From the NCBI GenBank assembly GCA_023374045.1, contig CM041777.1:90390300-90454299 (forward strand): DNA of 64,000 nt, given 5' to 3'. The notes under the pieces are model-generated. The model was not told the DNA's origin. It worked only from the letters and a program-made list of their open reading frames with translations, and did not search any database. Below, piece by piece: positions 36,661-49,847 of this stretch (positions are counted from its first letter, which is position 1; each line of letters begins with the position of its first letter). The position numbers were made by a program, and so were the translations under genes. Origin of the DNA: Limonium bicolor. Taxonomy: Eukaryota; Streptophyta; Magnoliopsida; Caryophyllales; Plumbaginaceae.

Positions 36661-39600
36661 CATTGGATGATTTGAAGTTGGAATTGGCATTTAATTTGAA
36701 TGAATTTTGGATTTTGTATGAAGAGCGAGTATGAGAGGGATTGATTTTGAATTGAGTTTGAAGAGTGTGTATGAAAGGGATTGATCTTGAAAAGTGTATG
36801 AAGAATGTGTATGATAGGGATTGGATTTGAAGAATGTATGGAAGTGTTTAATGTTACAGTATGAAAACAATTAATTTTGAAAAGTGTGATTTTTAAGTCT
36901 TAGCTCTTAATAAACAAGGATAATTTGGAAAGTGTTATAAAGAGAAGGGCATCTCCACCGACCAGACTCTACAGCCTGTTTGAGTGAAGAATATCCCCGA
37001 ACCTAGAAGCTTTTCTAAACTGGACTCGAAGTGTCCAGAAAAAGTGGGCAAACCTAAATGCTATATTATGGCCACCTGTAATGTTGATTGAACAATCGAA
37101 GCGGGAAACGACAAAAGCGAAACAGATGCCAAGTAGAACAACCATACGAAATTTGAAGTACACATGTTAAAACATCAATGAGAGTGGCAGGATGAAACAA
37201 ATTTTTACAATTTAACAGATTGGACTCAAATGAATCAATTTTTCAAACCGAATCTATGCGCAAAGAGCGAAACATAACAATCCTACACACGTCAAAACAA
37301 TGAGAGTAGCATAATGAAACAAGATTTAGCAATTAGATGAATTGGTCCCAAGTGAAGATCAAACTAGAATCATGCTTTAAATCAATTTCTCATATCGAAT
37401 CTATGCACATGGAGCAAACAATGATGCTAGAAATGTAAACATGTTGTTGGTCATGGTCAAGGAGAAATATAGGTGATAGAAAACCAACCTACGGGGTGGC
37501 CTGCCCCCGGTTTTTTTATTTAACCAAATATAAAACAAAGAAGCCCCCGGCCGAATCCATAGTCAAACGTTTATAATCCTGTCTTTACGAGCCCCAAAAC
37601 CGACAGCGTGGTTCATTAGCAAAAGCTCCGAGGTAAACTTCGAGTCAAACAAGTTCTGCTCAAGTCTCATCGCTATAGGATTTGTCAAACACGTGAGTGC
37701 ATATTAAATCCAAGGTCCATCGACACGTTCCATCGCTTAGTGTGAGGCCAATTCAATGCTCTGTTTTGCCCAAACCTCATCAAATTTAGTGTGTACCTCG
37801 GACAAAGCAAAAAGCAAGATAGGGAAGTGAGCAAGCAGAATCAAATAAACAACATTAATAGATGATTTTCATCCTGTATTGAACTATACAAAAGAGGAAA
37901 AAACATAAAGTCATAAACAGTATATACTCCCAGCCAACATAGTGCACAAGGGACAATATTAGTGAGGTAGCTGAATCATGGCTATGAGAAACTGCAAATA
38001 GAGTTTCCAAACCTATAAGGAGTCACCGTGAATGCAAAAGTCTAGCAGCATGGTTAACTTTCAAATTCAAGGTGAATTGCGAACTAATCTATCCCAGCCC
38101 AAATCTCTTGGTACTTTAACTAATACACTAGTGGACAACTCTGATTTATCAAGAAAGAAAATCTCGTATAATACACAAGTATGCAACAGGGTCAAATATG
38201 CGAAGCAACATTATTTCACGTGAGGCAAGTGATGAGACAAGATTGCCAACAAAAAACATAAAAAAACATAAAATAAGAGAAGAAGAAGAGAGAGCTCGGA
38301 CTGAATCTCTGAGCCCTTAAGTCTCTAAGGAACAAACATTGCAAGTCAATTTCTACAGTGGAGGTGAATTCAAGCAGACGGTTAAACCATTACAAAGTTG
38401 TAAACTAAACATGACGCATCACATACCATATGTTCAATGGAGGCCAAGATCACCAATATGTCGAAACAGAAACTAATAATAAAGTCAGAGTCAGACTATC
38501 ACCCATGCCCTATATCGGTCAATTTTACAAATGAATAACTTACAGTCTCGGAGAGAACATATACATAGCAAGATCCAAGAGCTTATTAGTACTTGATAGG
38601 AGATGGTAAAACTGCCAGTAATACCGAATGAAAGAAGAACCCTTATAAAACGTAAACTGAATCATACAGAGACAAAGAATATGAGTGCCTAGCAAACTTG
38701 AACACAAGTCATAGTTATTACCGAGATAAAGAAGAAGAAAAGAAATAGATGATTCTCTGTTTTGTGCCTTTTCTTTTGTTTGACAGAAACAAGACATATA
38801 TCATCAAAATACTGTAAATTACCGAAACAATGCTAGAATATACTAGCCACTCGATGCCACATATATCACTGGAACAAAAAATAGATATTACTCAGACGTT
38901 GAAAGAAGAAGACATGATGTATTCTCGTACAGCTTTTACAAATTTGTAGGCTCTGGTTTGGGAATGATGGTCGAACCTGTACTCCCGACAATGAAGTGAT
39001 ACGGATAGTGGTTTGCAGTGAAGGCCACTCTGGAGCGTGGGTTTGATTTTTTTTGATGATCAAGAGCTCAACGGTGCTCTAGGCAACGTTGTGCTATTTT
39101 TCGAGTATCAGTCTCTCATAGATGAAGAGGAATGAAGCAGGCACAAAGTAGTATGTTCCTCGTTGCCATCTGAGTATAGAATGCAGTATGTTCTTTGTTG
39201 CCAACGTCGGTAAAGAGGTAGAGTAGGAGTGTTTCTTTGTTTGCCAGTTCGGGTAGAAAAATAACGTAACCAGAGAGAATGAAGCAGAGAGAGGTGGTAG
39301 TGCGTATACTCCTTGTTTGTTTGGTTGGGTTACAAAACACCATTGGTAATGAAAATAAAGAAGGGGTAGCACTGGTGTTCCTAGTTCACCAATTGTGCAA
39401 AGATTTCAGGGGAACAAACAGAGGGGGAGCATTTGTGATTCTTGTTCAACAGCTACGTTTGGAAAGTTGCATGAGAGAGAGAATGAAGAAGTGTGCAAAA
39501 CATGGTGAAGCGCAGCTGTGCAGGCATGTAAGTTGAGTTGCCAATCAGGTTGCAAATTACCATGAAGAAGGGAATGAAGTGCAGGCACGTAAAAAAGGGA

Positions 39601-41096
39601 ATGAAGCGCAGACATGTACAATTATGTTTGCTAGTAAAAATTTCTTGAAGAAGAGGGTAAGCATGGTGAGAGTTCTGATGGAAACAATAAAGGAAGAAGA
39701 GCATCGCTCTTGGTAAAGTGTGAGGCGGCTATTGCTGTTCTAATTTTTTTGGGATCGATGACCAGATGGAGGCAGCTGATGTTCTTGTTCGTCAGCAGGG
39801 TGTGCAAAATTACTGGTGATCAAGAGGAATGAACGACTAGTTCGCCGGTGAGATCTATCTTGTTTGCGAGAAGGAAAAGAGAAGGAACAAAGGTGCATAT
39901 CTGTTCCCTGTTTGCTAGTTTGGTGTGAGCAAAATTACCGTGAGAGTGAAAAAGAGGAAACTACATGTATGTTCACTGTGCGAGAATGAAGGGATGGAGG
40001 CAGGAGCATCATTGTGAGTGAAGAGAATGATCCCGAAGATGAGGAAATTGAGAGAATTTTGTAGTCCGGAGATGCATGGCGGCTACTTTTTTTTTCTCTC
40101 TGGCTTGTAGTCGTTCTTTTATAAGTGAAGCCTAGGGTTTTACAGGACAGGAGGCGGCTGGTTTCAGCAATGGTTTAGGGTTTTATTTGGCTACAAGCAG
40201 GAAGGAAAAACGAGATCAATAGAGGAAAAGGAAAAATGCACCTTAATATATTCCTTAATCAAATTCGAACTCTCAACCTCCAGATTCCTCTATAATCACA
40301 TAAACCTACTGTACTACTCACTGAACTCAATATAAAAGCGTGAGAAACAATATTAAAGCTCTAACTCAATATATAAGAAACACCAGCGTTTTTAAATGGG
40401 AACATAGAGTAGACGAGACAGTTTTATCTAACAATAATGATTTGCTTTCTTCTTTAGAATGATGAAATAATGAAACAATGATATAGAATGAAAAACCCAC
40501 AGAGTATTAAAAAATGAAATAAAAGAATGAAAAGTACATGAAATATTAAAATAGTACTAATATGATGATGGTGAAAATATAAACAAGTGCAACAAAATGG
40601 AAACTGAATTAGATACATGCAAATAGTAGCAAATGAGGTAGAATAACCAAAATAATAAGAGCACTTAATAATAGTAATCATAAAGTAAAAATAATAATAC
40701 GTACAAAAAATGGTGAAGTAGTACTAATATAATGGTAATAAAATACAAGTTAGAAAATGAAAACGGAATTAGATATGTACCAGTAGCAATAAATGGGATA
40801 AAATAAACAAGTAACAAAATAACATGAACCCAAAATATAAACGAATAGACAAATAAATAAGTGAATAAAATAGAACCGACTAACATGAAATAAATCAAAA
40901 ATAAGAATGGTAAAATAAGTAAATAATATGAAAAGGACGGATTTGAAAACGGATGCTTTGAAAATTATGATAAAATGGCTGTTTCATTTTGGTATGCACA
41001 TGAACATGTTTTTGAAAAGAAAGGCGACGACCCTCTTTATTTTTATGTATTTTTTTTGAATTTTTCTTTATGGGGTGAGAATTTTTGGTGTCTACA
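36661..41096 (+). repeat. Probable Tat/Ogre-like LTR sequence, ending at 41096
   Basis: The right edge reads GGCGACGACCCT, a T-rich tract, then TGAGAATTTTTGGTGTCTACA, an end typical of Tat/Ogre Ty3/Gypsy LTRs, and is preceded by A-rich ATAAATAA-type DNA (40440-40930). No GGCGACTCC-type PBS follows, so this would be a solo or 3' LTR. The left edge is unresolved. Between 36661 and 40440 I see no gene; GAATGAAG-rich degenerate repeats occupy 39270-40100. Confidence 0.45.
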
Positions 41097-42481
41097 CCTA
41101 AAACATTATAAATCAAGTGCATGGTTGAACATTAACCTTTAAGCTCCAAAGCTAGACTTTGTCCTTGTGTTTTCTCTTCAAGATTCTTGGCCCTAAATTA
41201 TATAAGGGATGAAAGTAGGGTTCACATAATTACAAGGTTTAATTAATGTTTTAAAAACAAAAGCTTAGTTTAAATCCTTACCCTCTTTAGTGTTGATTTT
41301 TCTCCTCTTGTTTCCTCTTGATTTTCAGCCAAGGTTCAAGAGGTTGAAGACTCCATTTTTTAGTCATGATACAAGTAGAAGAAAGGTTCAAAGTTATGGG
41401 CTTTTAGACTCCTTAAACAACATCTAAAGCTTAGAGCACAAAATGGACCTTAAGAGTAGATTTTACCTTGTGAGTCAAGATGAATTTTTTCCACTTCAAG
41501 TTTTCGCCCAAGGGCTAAGAGAAATGTAAAAGATGAGATTCTTGGCAGGTCTAAGGATGGGTGATAACTTAGGCACTTAAAAACCTTACTTCAAGGCTCT
41601 CCTTTAGGTTGAAGTTTACACAAGTTTGGAGCTTATTTCACTAGGAATTTTCGGTCATCTTATGGAGGTTGAAGGAGCTCCAGATTTTCATGAAACAAGT
41701 GAAGAATGTGAGTTACTAGAGTCACATTTTCGGACCTTAGAATGAAAAGAAAGGACTTGTAGTCCTAAAGCACATTTTTACCTTTGTTCTTTGTTGAACT
41801 TTCCCTTGTGTTCTTTCTTATTTTTTAGCATTCAAAACAACAGATTTTCAGCCATACAAGGACAAGAAGAGTGTTTTACGTCTTGATGAAGAAAGAGAAG
41901 GTTTAATGTAAAAACAAGGACTTATAAGAGGTGTTTGTCAAGAACTCAAGTTGTTTATCCATGGAGCTTCAAAGGAAGAAGGTGAAGGAGGAAGGAGACT
42001 TACTTACGGCTGGGAGGATGGAGTACATACAATAGCATGGGGAAAAGGAATAAAGGATGGGTGAGTGAGCGTATAAGATGAGTGTGAGTTGTAGTTCCCT
42101 AGGTGGCAAGACTTTTGACTTTATGAAGCTTCCTCCCATGATAAAAGCACTTTTTGACAGCCTCTTTTCCCACTAAATCGGCCAGCACATGTTTGTGGGG
42201 TTATTTTGAAATTTTTGTGTCTTATAATATGATGACACATGTTGTACATTTTGGACTTGTTTTATGTGTTAGGTTGTAACTTTATTAGTTGATTTCTTCG
42301 TATAATTATCCACTCTTTAGTCCAATAGTTTATGTATGGTTTAATGACCTTTGGACTATATATAATTATGTATATGAATATATTTAGGGCTTATCTAATT
42401 TCTTAATCAATTAAGGCTCATTAGCCTTTATAATTCATTAATTAACACCTACATAATCATATACCACTCAGGGGTATTTCA
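41097..42481 (-). repeat. Truncated Gypsy LTR fragment
   Basis: Ends GGGGTATTTCA at 42481, the reverse complement of the TGAAATACCCC start shared by elements A-D. The other end (TGTAACACCCC on the plus strand) is missing; the fragment stops where the Tat/Ogre-like end begins. AT-rich LTR-type sequence with no gene. Confidence 0.65.
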
Positions 42482-43803
42482 AGCTTAAATTGCACAGTTT
42501 GAGTCTTCATCTTTTTTGTCTTCAACTGAGTGAGTTTCTCAGGTTTATATCACAAACCACATTTGTCTGAGTTGTTCTTCAGCAACATTTGATTCAAATT
42601 CGACTTTCCAGTATACCAAGTAGGATTAGTCTGCGTCTAAAGCTCTAACTTCTGATTTAACATTATCTAACATGCTCGAGAGAGTTTCACATTCCCTTTT
42701 TAGTGATTTGTTATGATGTGATATAAGAATTCACCTCTTCTTGTGCCCAACATGGAAGAATGAAAATTCTAGTTTCCAAAAAACTAACAAATTTGATCCT
42801 TGGCTTATCAAGACTATTTGATGATACAATTTTCATTTTCAGTTGATGACTAACTTAGATCTTCCACTTTAGCCTTGAGTTCTTTGATCTCAGTATCATA
42901 TTGATGCTTCACTACTTTTGACTCAGAAATGGCAGAGGTTAACTTACTAAACAACTCTTCTTTCTCGAGACTGTCCTTCCAGTTACCCTTCTCTATTATA
43001 CAGTACTCAATATTAATGTCATCATCTTCTTGAGCGACTGCCGTCATGAACAACTGAGTTTTCTTCTCTGGTTCAGAGTCTGTAACTGAGATGTCATATC
43101 CCCATACAGCTGCCTCTGTGTTTGAGAGTTGTTTTACCCTTGTCTGAGGATATTCTTTCTTCTGGAGAGGATAATTCTAGACAAGATTACCTGGCTTGCT
43201 ACACTTAAAGCATATGAGTGAGTTCTTTCTTTAACTTGTACCAATCATACTACTGTTTTGACCCTCATAGTCCACCAAGTAGCCTCTAGATTCAATTTAC
43301 TATTGAACTAGTTTCCTCATCAATATCAAAATTCTCACCCTTTGACTCTGTTGTAGTATTACATTCTTTCAAGGCTAGATCCTTTACTGGTGTTGACGAA
43401 GTAGCTATTTCTTCCTCCATTTTCCCTTCATAAACCATGAGCTCATAACTGAGTTCTTCTAGAGATATTTTGATAGATCTTTAGTAGTTTCTAGCAAGGT
43501 GGTGTAATTGAGCCAGTCCTTACCCAGACTATCAAGAAACCTCTTGTTGGTTGTGTTGTTATTAGGTGTAACACCTACATCTTTCATGTCATCTAGGATT
43601 TTATCAAACCTTTCTATGGTCTGAGTAACAGACTCACTTTCCTACATCTTAAAGTTTTCAAATTGTTTCTTGAACTTCTTTCCTTTCGCTTTTGTGATGA
43701 AATGCATAGGCTGTTTTGAGAAATTCCCAGACTTCCTTTGTAGTTCGTATACCTATAATCTTCTATTGGTCTGCATTTAATAGATATAAGACTATAACTT
43801 TGA
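42482..43803 (-). pseudogene. Copia gag remnant with zinc knuckle (SIRE/Maximus-like)
   Basis: Minus-strand frames run from about 43800 to 42850. The capsid part includes SESVTQTIERFDKILDDMKD, then NKRFLDSLGKDW and TTLLETTKDLSKYL, matching the Copia gag pattern (sVxdmyxRFxxixnxLkxlGxxxxxxxxxxkxLxSLPkxW). The zinc-knuckle region (43210-43170) reads LICFKCSKPGNL with the histidine lost and a stop after V. It is followed by acidic, coiled-coil sequence (TEAAVWGYDISVTDSEPEKK, FMTAVAQEDDDINIEY, EIKELKAKVEDL). It has several stops and no pol. Confidence 0.75.
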
Positions 43804-44093
43804 GTGAAATACCTCTAACTAATAAATTATGGTTTTGACATCTACTAGTGATGTATTAAGGCTAAAATATGCCTTAAAATATTGGGTAACAATCCAAAAA
43901 CAAAAAAAGCAAGCAAAAACATGCTTAAAAATCACTTGAGGCATATTATGCTCTAAAGAAGCCTTAAGGATTGTGTAACTTTGGTTAGGGTCCAGAGTGG
44001 ATCCCTAAGCCTTATAATTAAGGTATTAACATAATAAAACCATTACTAAAGCAAACTGAAAATGTATATTTCCTAACATCAAATGGTTCTTCC
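43804..44093 (+). repeat. Gypsy LTR start fragment inside the Copia remnant
   Basis: Begins TGAAATACCTCTAACTAA and resembles the first ~250 bp of the element A/D LTRs (AAGGCTAAAATATGCCTTA; a later TGCTCTAAAGAAGCCTTAAG). The right end is abrupt near 44093. It separates the Copia gag from its PBS. Confidence 0.55.
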
Positions 44094-44243
44094 CCTAATC
44101 CTAGACTATTCGATAGACTACGTTCTCAGATACCATCGAATTACGTTGTTACCGAGAGAATCGAGTTCGAGAATTCAAGAGAAGAGATAGCAATGAAATA
44201 TAGAGAAATCCTATGAAATCTACTAGTGTATCCATTCCTTGGG
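44094..44243 (-). mobile_element. Copia leader, PBS and LTR end (minus strand)
   Basis: On the minus strand an LTR tail (CTCGGTAACAACGTAATTCGA) is followed by TGGTATCTGAGAACG, a Met-type PBS at about 44130-44144, and a short leader. It is in the same orientation as the gag remnant at 42482-43803, so both are likely one Copia element. Confidence 0.55.
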
Positions 44244-45182
44244 TGAAATACCCCAAACCTATATATGGTGTTTAGATGATAAACTAAGATGTAAGAAGGC
44301 TAAATAATGCCTTAGAAACATTAGGAAACAATTTAAACCAAAGAAAATATAAGGAAACACCATAAGAGCAGTTTAAGCAAAAATGTGCTCTAAGCTTGGA
44401 GTAACTTGGGTTAACACCCAAATATCATTCTTAGACCTTACTAATATCCTAATGGTCATGTTAATTCAATTACCAAAGAAAACCAAGCTCAAAAACAAGT
44501 TAAAACACAAATTGTGCTTTAAGGACTCTTAAAGCACATTTTTGAAAAATTGTCTTAGAAAGGGGTTTAAGTGGCTAAATGCCCATTAATACTCCTTAAT
44601 TAATTTGTGTACTACTTAGTATCACATTAGAAAGTCTAAATCAATGGGAAATCAAAAATTTCACAAATATGTGCATTAGTTGGTGAATAGTAACCAAATA
44701 GTGCCTAGTTTAGTCTTTAGTCATTTAAGTTCAATTAATTGGTCAAACAAGACCATGACTAGCCTAATTAATAAAGGGGGCCGGTTTTCTAAGGCGATGA
44801 GTCACCACATGAGATAGCAATATTGTAAAAGAAGAGGGGAAAGAAGACTAGTTACTATTTGCTTTAAGGAAACAAATATCTTACCTTACTTACCTCTCTC
44901 CTCATCTCTTCATTCTCTTCTTTTCCCACCGGTTTCACCATATTATTCTTCCCTTCTCCATTCACGTAAGAGCAGCCTCCATGCTAGCTCCACCTTGCTT
45001 TGACCATAGCTCACTCATCTTAGCTCCAAAACCAAAACAAAATACATATTCTTCTTAGTTAGCTCAAGCTACTTCTTTCTATCTTTTTAAAACTTCAAGA
45101 GCTTTGAATTGGTGCCAAGCCAAACCTCCATTAGAGGAGGAAATATAAGCTTGAGGAGCTCATTGGCTTCTCCATTCTCTTA

Positions 45183-46525
45183 GGGCATGCTTGGTGAGTG
45201 GGTATGGGAATGACTGGGAATAGGAATAGAATTAGTGGGAATGGGTATGAGAATAGAATTAGTGGGAATGGTTAGTGTATTTCCATTCCAAGGTTTGGTA
45301 TCTCTAAACTGTCATGGGAAACAAATTTCATTAAAATTGTTAATTCAAAATTCTACAAATATTTTGTTGTTACATTAATAAAATAGTTACAAAAAATATT
45401 TTGTTGTTATATTAATAAAATAGTTACAAAAAATAAAATAAAAGTATTTCGACCAACTTAACTATTTTTCTTTAACATATAAATATAACATTTGACATTG
45501 TGATGCATGTAGATTATACACATATTCTGATAAATTTGTTAACAAAACAATTTTTATAAATTTTTTATTGTTACATTAAATTTAATTTAATGAATTTTTA
45601 AATAAAAGCATTCAATTTGAGTTTAACATTTTTAACATATAAAAATAAATCTTAACGTTGTGCACGGACGGACTGAGGAATTATTCTTAGGGGGCGAAAG
45701 AAATTTAACAACCTCGAAAGGATATGAATATATATATAAGATGTCACATTTTGTTTTTCTTGTGTGAAAGTAATATGATAGCTATAGATATAAAAAAATA
45801 AATTAATAGCTTTTATTTGATAAAAATTAAACCAATAACTATATATATATATAGAAATAGTTAAAAATATTAAATATAGTAAATTGATTAATATATACGA
45901 TTTAAGAAACAAATAAAATTGTAAATACTTCCAACACAATCGATGAGATTTCTCTACTTTCTAATATTTTTTTATTACCTTGTTTATCTTGTCATTGGTG
46001 CAACTATAAACATTTTTTCCATATTAATATTTTCTTTTGTCTTAACGTCATATAATGATTTATATGACTCCAATATTATGGGAATAAAGTTTGAATTTTT
46101 TTATTTCATATTTGAATGATGTTGAAAAAAATCATAAAAACTAGTATAAAATTTTGTAAGAATACATTTAATTATAATATCAACTTTAAAAAAAAATTAA
46201 AATTTACTCCAATAAAATAAATTAATAGAGTAATAAAAAAGCTAGGTATGAATTGAAAAAAATTAATTACTATTATTAAAGAATTAAAATATATAACCAT
46301 TTGAAGTTGAAAACATTTATCAATTCCTAATAAGGTGCCGCTACGTGGTAATCAAAATTTGATAACCACCCCTCCCCCTGGTTATCAAATTGTGGGAATA
46401 GAGATCATTTAATTCCCATTCCATCCTCCTAAAAAATAGGACTTTTATTTACCAAGCATGGATATAGGAAAACACTATTTCCATTCCCATAGATTCATTG
46501 CCATACCCATGTACCAAGCACCCCC
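45183..46525. mobile_element. PIF/Harbinger-like non-autonomous TIR element
   Basis: Flanked by TTA on both sides (45180-45182, 46526-46528). Left terminus GGGCATGCTTGGTGAGTGGG and right terminus (reverse complement) GGGGGTGCTTGGTACATGGG form ~30-bp imperfect inverted repeats. The ends are rich in GGGAATGG/CCATTCCC words, and the centre is very AT-rich with no transposase. A TTA duplication with GGG(N)TG(N)TTGG ends fits Tourist/Harbinger-type elements; at 1,343 bp it is larger than a typical MITE. Confidence 0.75.
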
Positions 46526-47944
46526 TTAAGGTAATGAATATGTAAGAAAAATCAAGTTTCCACCATTTCTTCCCATGTCCGAAAATTTCGACTCATGGGG
46601 CTCCATTTTTATGCCTTGTTCTAGCTTGTTTTCTATTCTCCAAGGGATAGAGGAGGTCCTTGTTGACTCATATCCAAGCCTACCTGAAGGCTTCAAGGTA
46701 AAACATTCATTTTAATACCTTAAAACACATTTTTGACCTAGGGTTTATTCCTTAAGGTTAGTGTATTGTTTAGCACTCATTGGAGTCATTGGATATTGTT
46801 TAGAACATTGGCAAGGAGAGTTTGGTTGGTGACCAAGATTTTCAAGGAAAAAGGCTAAGGAGGAAAGTTTGTAAAGCTTGTAAAAGAGTAAGGTAAATGT
46901 CTTACCTTAAGGAGTTTTAATGCATTAAGGGATGGGGTTTGAATAGATGGTAAGTTTAGCTTAGAGTTTATAATGGGAAAGGGTTATTAAAACAAAGGAG
47001 ATAGAACATTATTATATTGAGAACTTGTGACTAAGGAGCAAATGGGAAATGAGATAGTTAAACAATGTTGAGGTGAATTACAAGAGCATTAAATTTCAAT
47101 GGGACCCTTATTGTGTGTATTTTCAGGTCAAAGGCTAATGAATGTGGAAATTTAGTGGTTAAGATTATTGTCATTTAAGGGCCTAAGTGCCAAGCATTTT
47201 AAGTTATTGCACTATATGATGATGTGGTGTAGTTTTGGTGTAAATTGAGTGTTAAGAATGTGTGAAAAGAATTTGAGTGATAAAGATTGCTTAATGGTGA
47301 CAACCTAAGTGCTTGGGTGTAGTAATATACTACTAGGGAAGCCATGTCAAAATTTAGTAAAGGAACAAGATGTTTGAGATGTTCTAAGGAGACTTTATGA
47401 CTAAGGAAGTACTAGGAAACTTGAAGAGCTGATTCGATGAAAAAGGGTGAGTCTAAAGTGTTCTTGGTAACTAGAATGACCTAGGTATGTCTAGGAGGAA
47501 CTAGGGGTTACAATGATGAATTTTAGGCACCTGGACCATGGTAAAAGAAGCTAGGAAACTTGTGCAAGATTTGAATGAAATAAGGTGCAAGGTCTTGAAA
47601 TGTTTTGGGAATGAACTAAAGTGTATGTTTTTGAATAAGTGTTGGTAAATGAGATGAAGGGTGAAAAACGATGCTTATGGTGTGGTTAAATTCTTAAGGA
47701 GGGAGTACTTGGTTAATTGAAGTCCTAGGTGAGTTGCATGTTGGAAATGTAGGAAAATAAGTGCTAAGTGTTGGGAGCTTTTGTAAGTATTGAGTAAATG
47801 TTTAAGGAAATCTTTGGAGGTTGTTTTAATGAGTTTGGTGGAAGTTATAAGGTGGGTTTAATGTGCCAAAATGGAGCTAGACCTATTTGGACACTTATGG
47901 AAGAGTTTGGAATTCAAAGAGCAATTTAAGAGAAAATCTGTAGT

Positions 47945-48267
47945 GGGCCGACCCAAGGGCCGACCCAGTTCTGGGTCGGTCGGACCATATTAAGCCAGCC
48001 AGAATGTTTCTGGAATGGACCGACCCAGAGGGTCTTGGGTCGGTCAGGCAAAATTTAACAAACAAAAAATTTCTAGCATGGACCGACCCAAAGGGCTTTG
48101 GGTCTGTCGGGCTAGCTTTGGGTCGGTCGGGTGAATTTTAGAAGACGGGAAAATTTCTGTAATGGACCGACCCAGGAAGCTTGGGTCGGTCATGGGTTGG
48201 TCTAAGGGAATTGTTCGTACCAGAAAATTACTGGAACGGACCGACCCAAGGGTTGGGTCGGTCGACC
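47945..48267 (+). repeat. Array of five hairpin units in the LTR of D
   Basis: Units near 47945, 48017, 48079, 48163 and 48237 each contain GGACCGACCCA and TGGGTCGGTC arms, preceded by CTGGAA-like and followed by AAAATTT-like sequence. The frame is the same as in element B's array but the stem sequence differs. Confidence 0.85.
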
Positions 48268-49820
48268 CTTAACACTTGAAAAAAAACTTTAAAACCTAAG
48301 GATGATAAATGGTAATAGTGTATGCCACTAAGAGGACAATGATGATTAAGGGGGTAAGCATATGAGGAAGTAAGGAGTTAAGTTAAGGAAATAAGTTAAG
48401 TATTAAAGGTTAAGGTTGTATGAACTTAAGAGGGTATTGAATGGGAATCTTTAGGGACTAAGTGAGTTAAGTAAGGTGCAAATAACTAATGGCCTAAAAA
48501 TGAATGAATGTTTTAGGTTTGTGAATTGGGACCCTGACAGAGATTAAACAACGACAGTCGACGGTGAACGGTACGTACAGTCTTTCTTGTGACCTGCTTG
48601 CTAACGAGGTGTCCCTCGGCTTGTGTGCTATCTGCTTAATTGCAATGACTAAGATAAGATAAAGCATGCAAACGGTTTATATTGCTCTCGTTGTGTGTGT
48701 TTTCTTTACACTAACCCACGAGGCTTGAGGATAGCTACTAACTAAGTTTGGTACCTATTTAATTAAGGAGAGGAATTATATATTGGTGACAGTTGGCTAA
48801 TACCCGTTAAGGTTTAACCAACACTTGGTTTGTAAGATTTTCACTAACTGGAACTTAAGGGGAGGAGTGAGGCCCGGGACTGACTCCGGTCATGCATGCT
48901 AAGGAAAGGGAGTTCGGTATCTGAATCAGATCCGACTTCCGCTTAAGGACTTGTCTTCGGACTTGTTGCCTAGGGTCGATTGTCGGCTCAGCTACATTGG
49001 ACTTCCAGTCCAAGGTAGGAGGCATTAAGATGGTGCGGTAGGATCACCTAAATCCTAAATTATAAGATAAGTCGTTTATTCAACCAATGGAGTTAATAGC
49101 TCATTGGCTAGGGTTGCTTTTGACCCGACAAAAATAAACATTGAGATATGAACGACCATTTATTTTATTTAAAGAACGGTTTGTATTCTAAGATTAAGAT
49201 AAGGTTAAACTGAGGGTTAAGTTGAAGTGACTGATATGATGGATTCGGAACCTAAGGAGTTTGCTTACTAACTTATTTAGAGAACGCTTTAAGTTTGTTA
49301 TTGTGTGTGAACTATGTATGTTCATTTGTGGATCGTTGTTTTATTGCACTTCATATTATGATTGTGATTCTAATCAACTTCCATGCTATCGACAATTAGT
49401 TGTAGTAGCTCCGTTAGCTTGGGGGCCATGAGAGGGTCGTACCAGCATTCGTGCTGACCCCTTTGGGGGCTGTTTTTACTTTTGCAGGTAAGCGGCCCAT
49501 GAAGAGTCACCACGAGAGTAGGAGTGGGTAGACTTAGATGGGACTTCTATTTTGAATACTGGTTGTGCTTGTGCACCCGTCTGTTGATATTAAACTGATA
49601 GTGGTTATGTTGTTAACAGAGATACTATGAACTCGGTTGGTGAATGTTTTGGATGGTTGTGTAGTCTTTTGGATAAGCATTGTAATACTTCAGCTTTGGT
49701 ATATTCTTTTGATCAGACCGTGGCAAGGTCCCGGTGTTAGATTTTTCCGCTGTGATGTTTAGGATTAAGTTGTTAAGTTACGGTAACCACGATTGGCTAT
49801 AGGATGGGGTGTTACAAAAG

Positions 49821-49847
49821 TGGTATCAGAGCGTAGTTACGCTCTGA
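49821..49847 (+). promoter_or_regulatory. Element D PBS inside a palindrome
   Basis: PBS TGGTATCAGAGC at 49821-49832. TCAGAGCGTA and TACGCTCTGA (49826-49847) make a 10-bp stem with only two bases between the arms. Confidence 0.9.

Larger units (their letters stand above)
44244..49816 (+). repeat. Element D: 5.6-kb Gypsy LTR
   Basis: Starts TGAAATACCCCAAACC and ends GGGGTGTTACA, then a Met PBS. A 1.3-kb TIR element is inserted at 45183-46525. Further along are AAGGTAA motifs (46527-46895), a hairpin array (47945-48267) and a block at 48840-49500 similar in layout to the GC-richer block of B. No gene seen. Confidence 0.85.

Noticed and set aside
37494..37520. CCCCCGG-rich stretch as a possible PBS or GC-box
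   Set aside because: No LTR end beside it and no match to a tRNA 3' end that I recognise.
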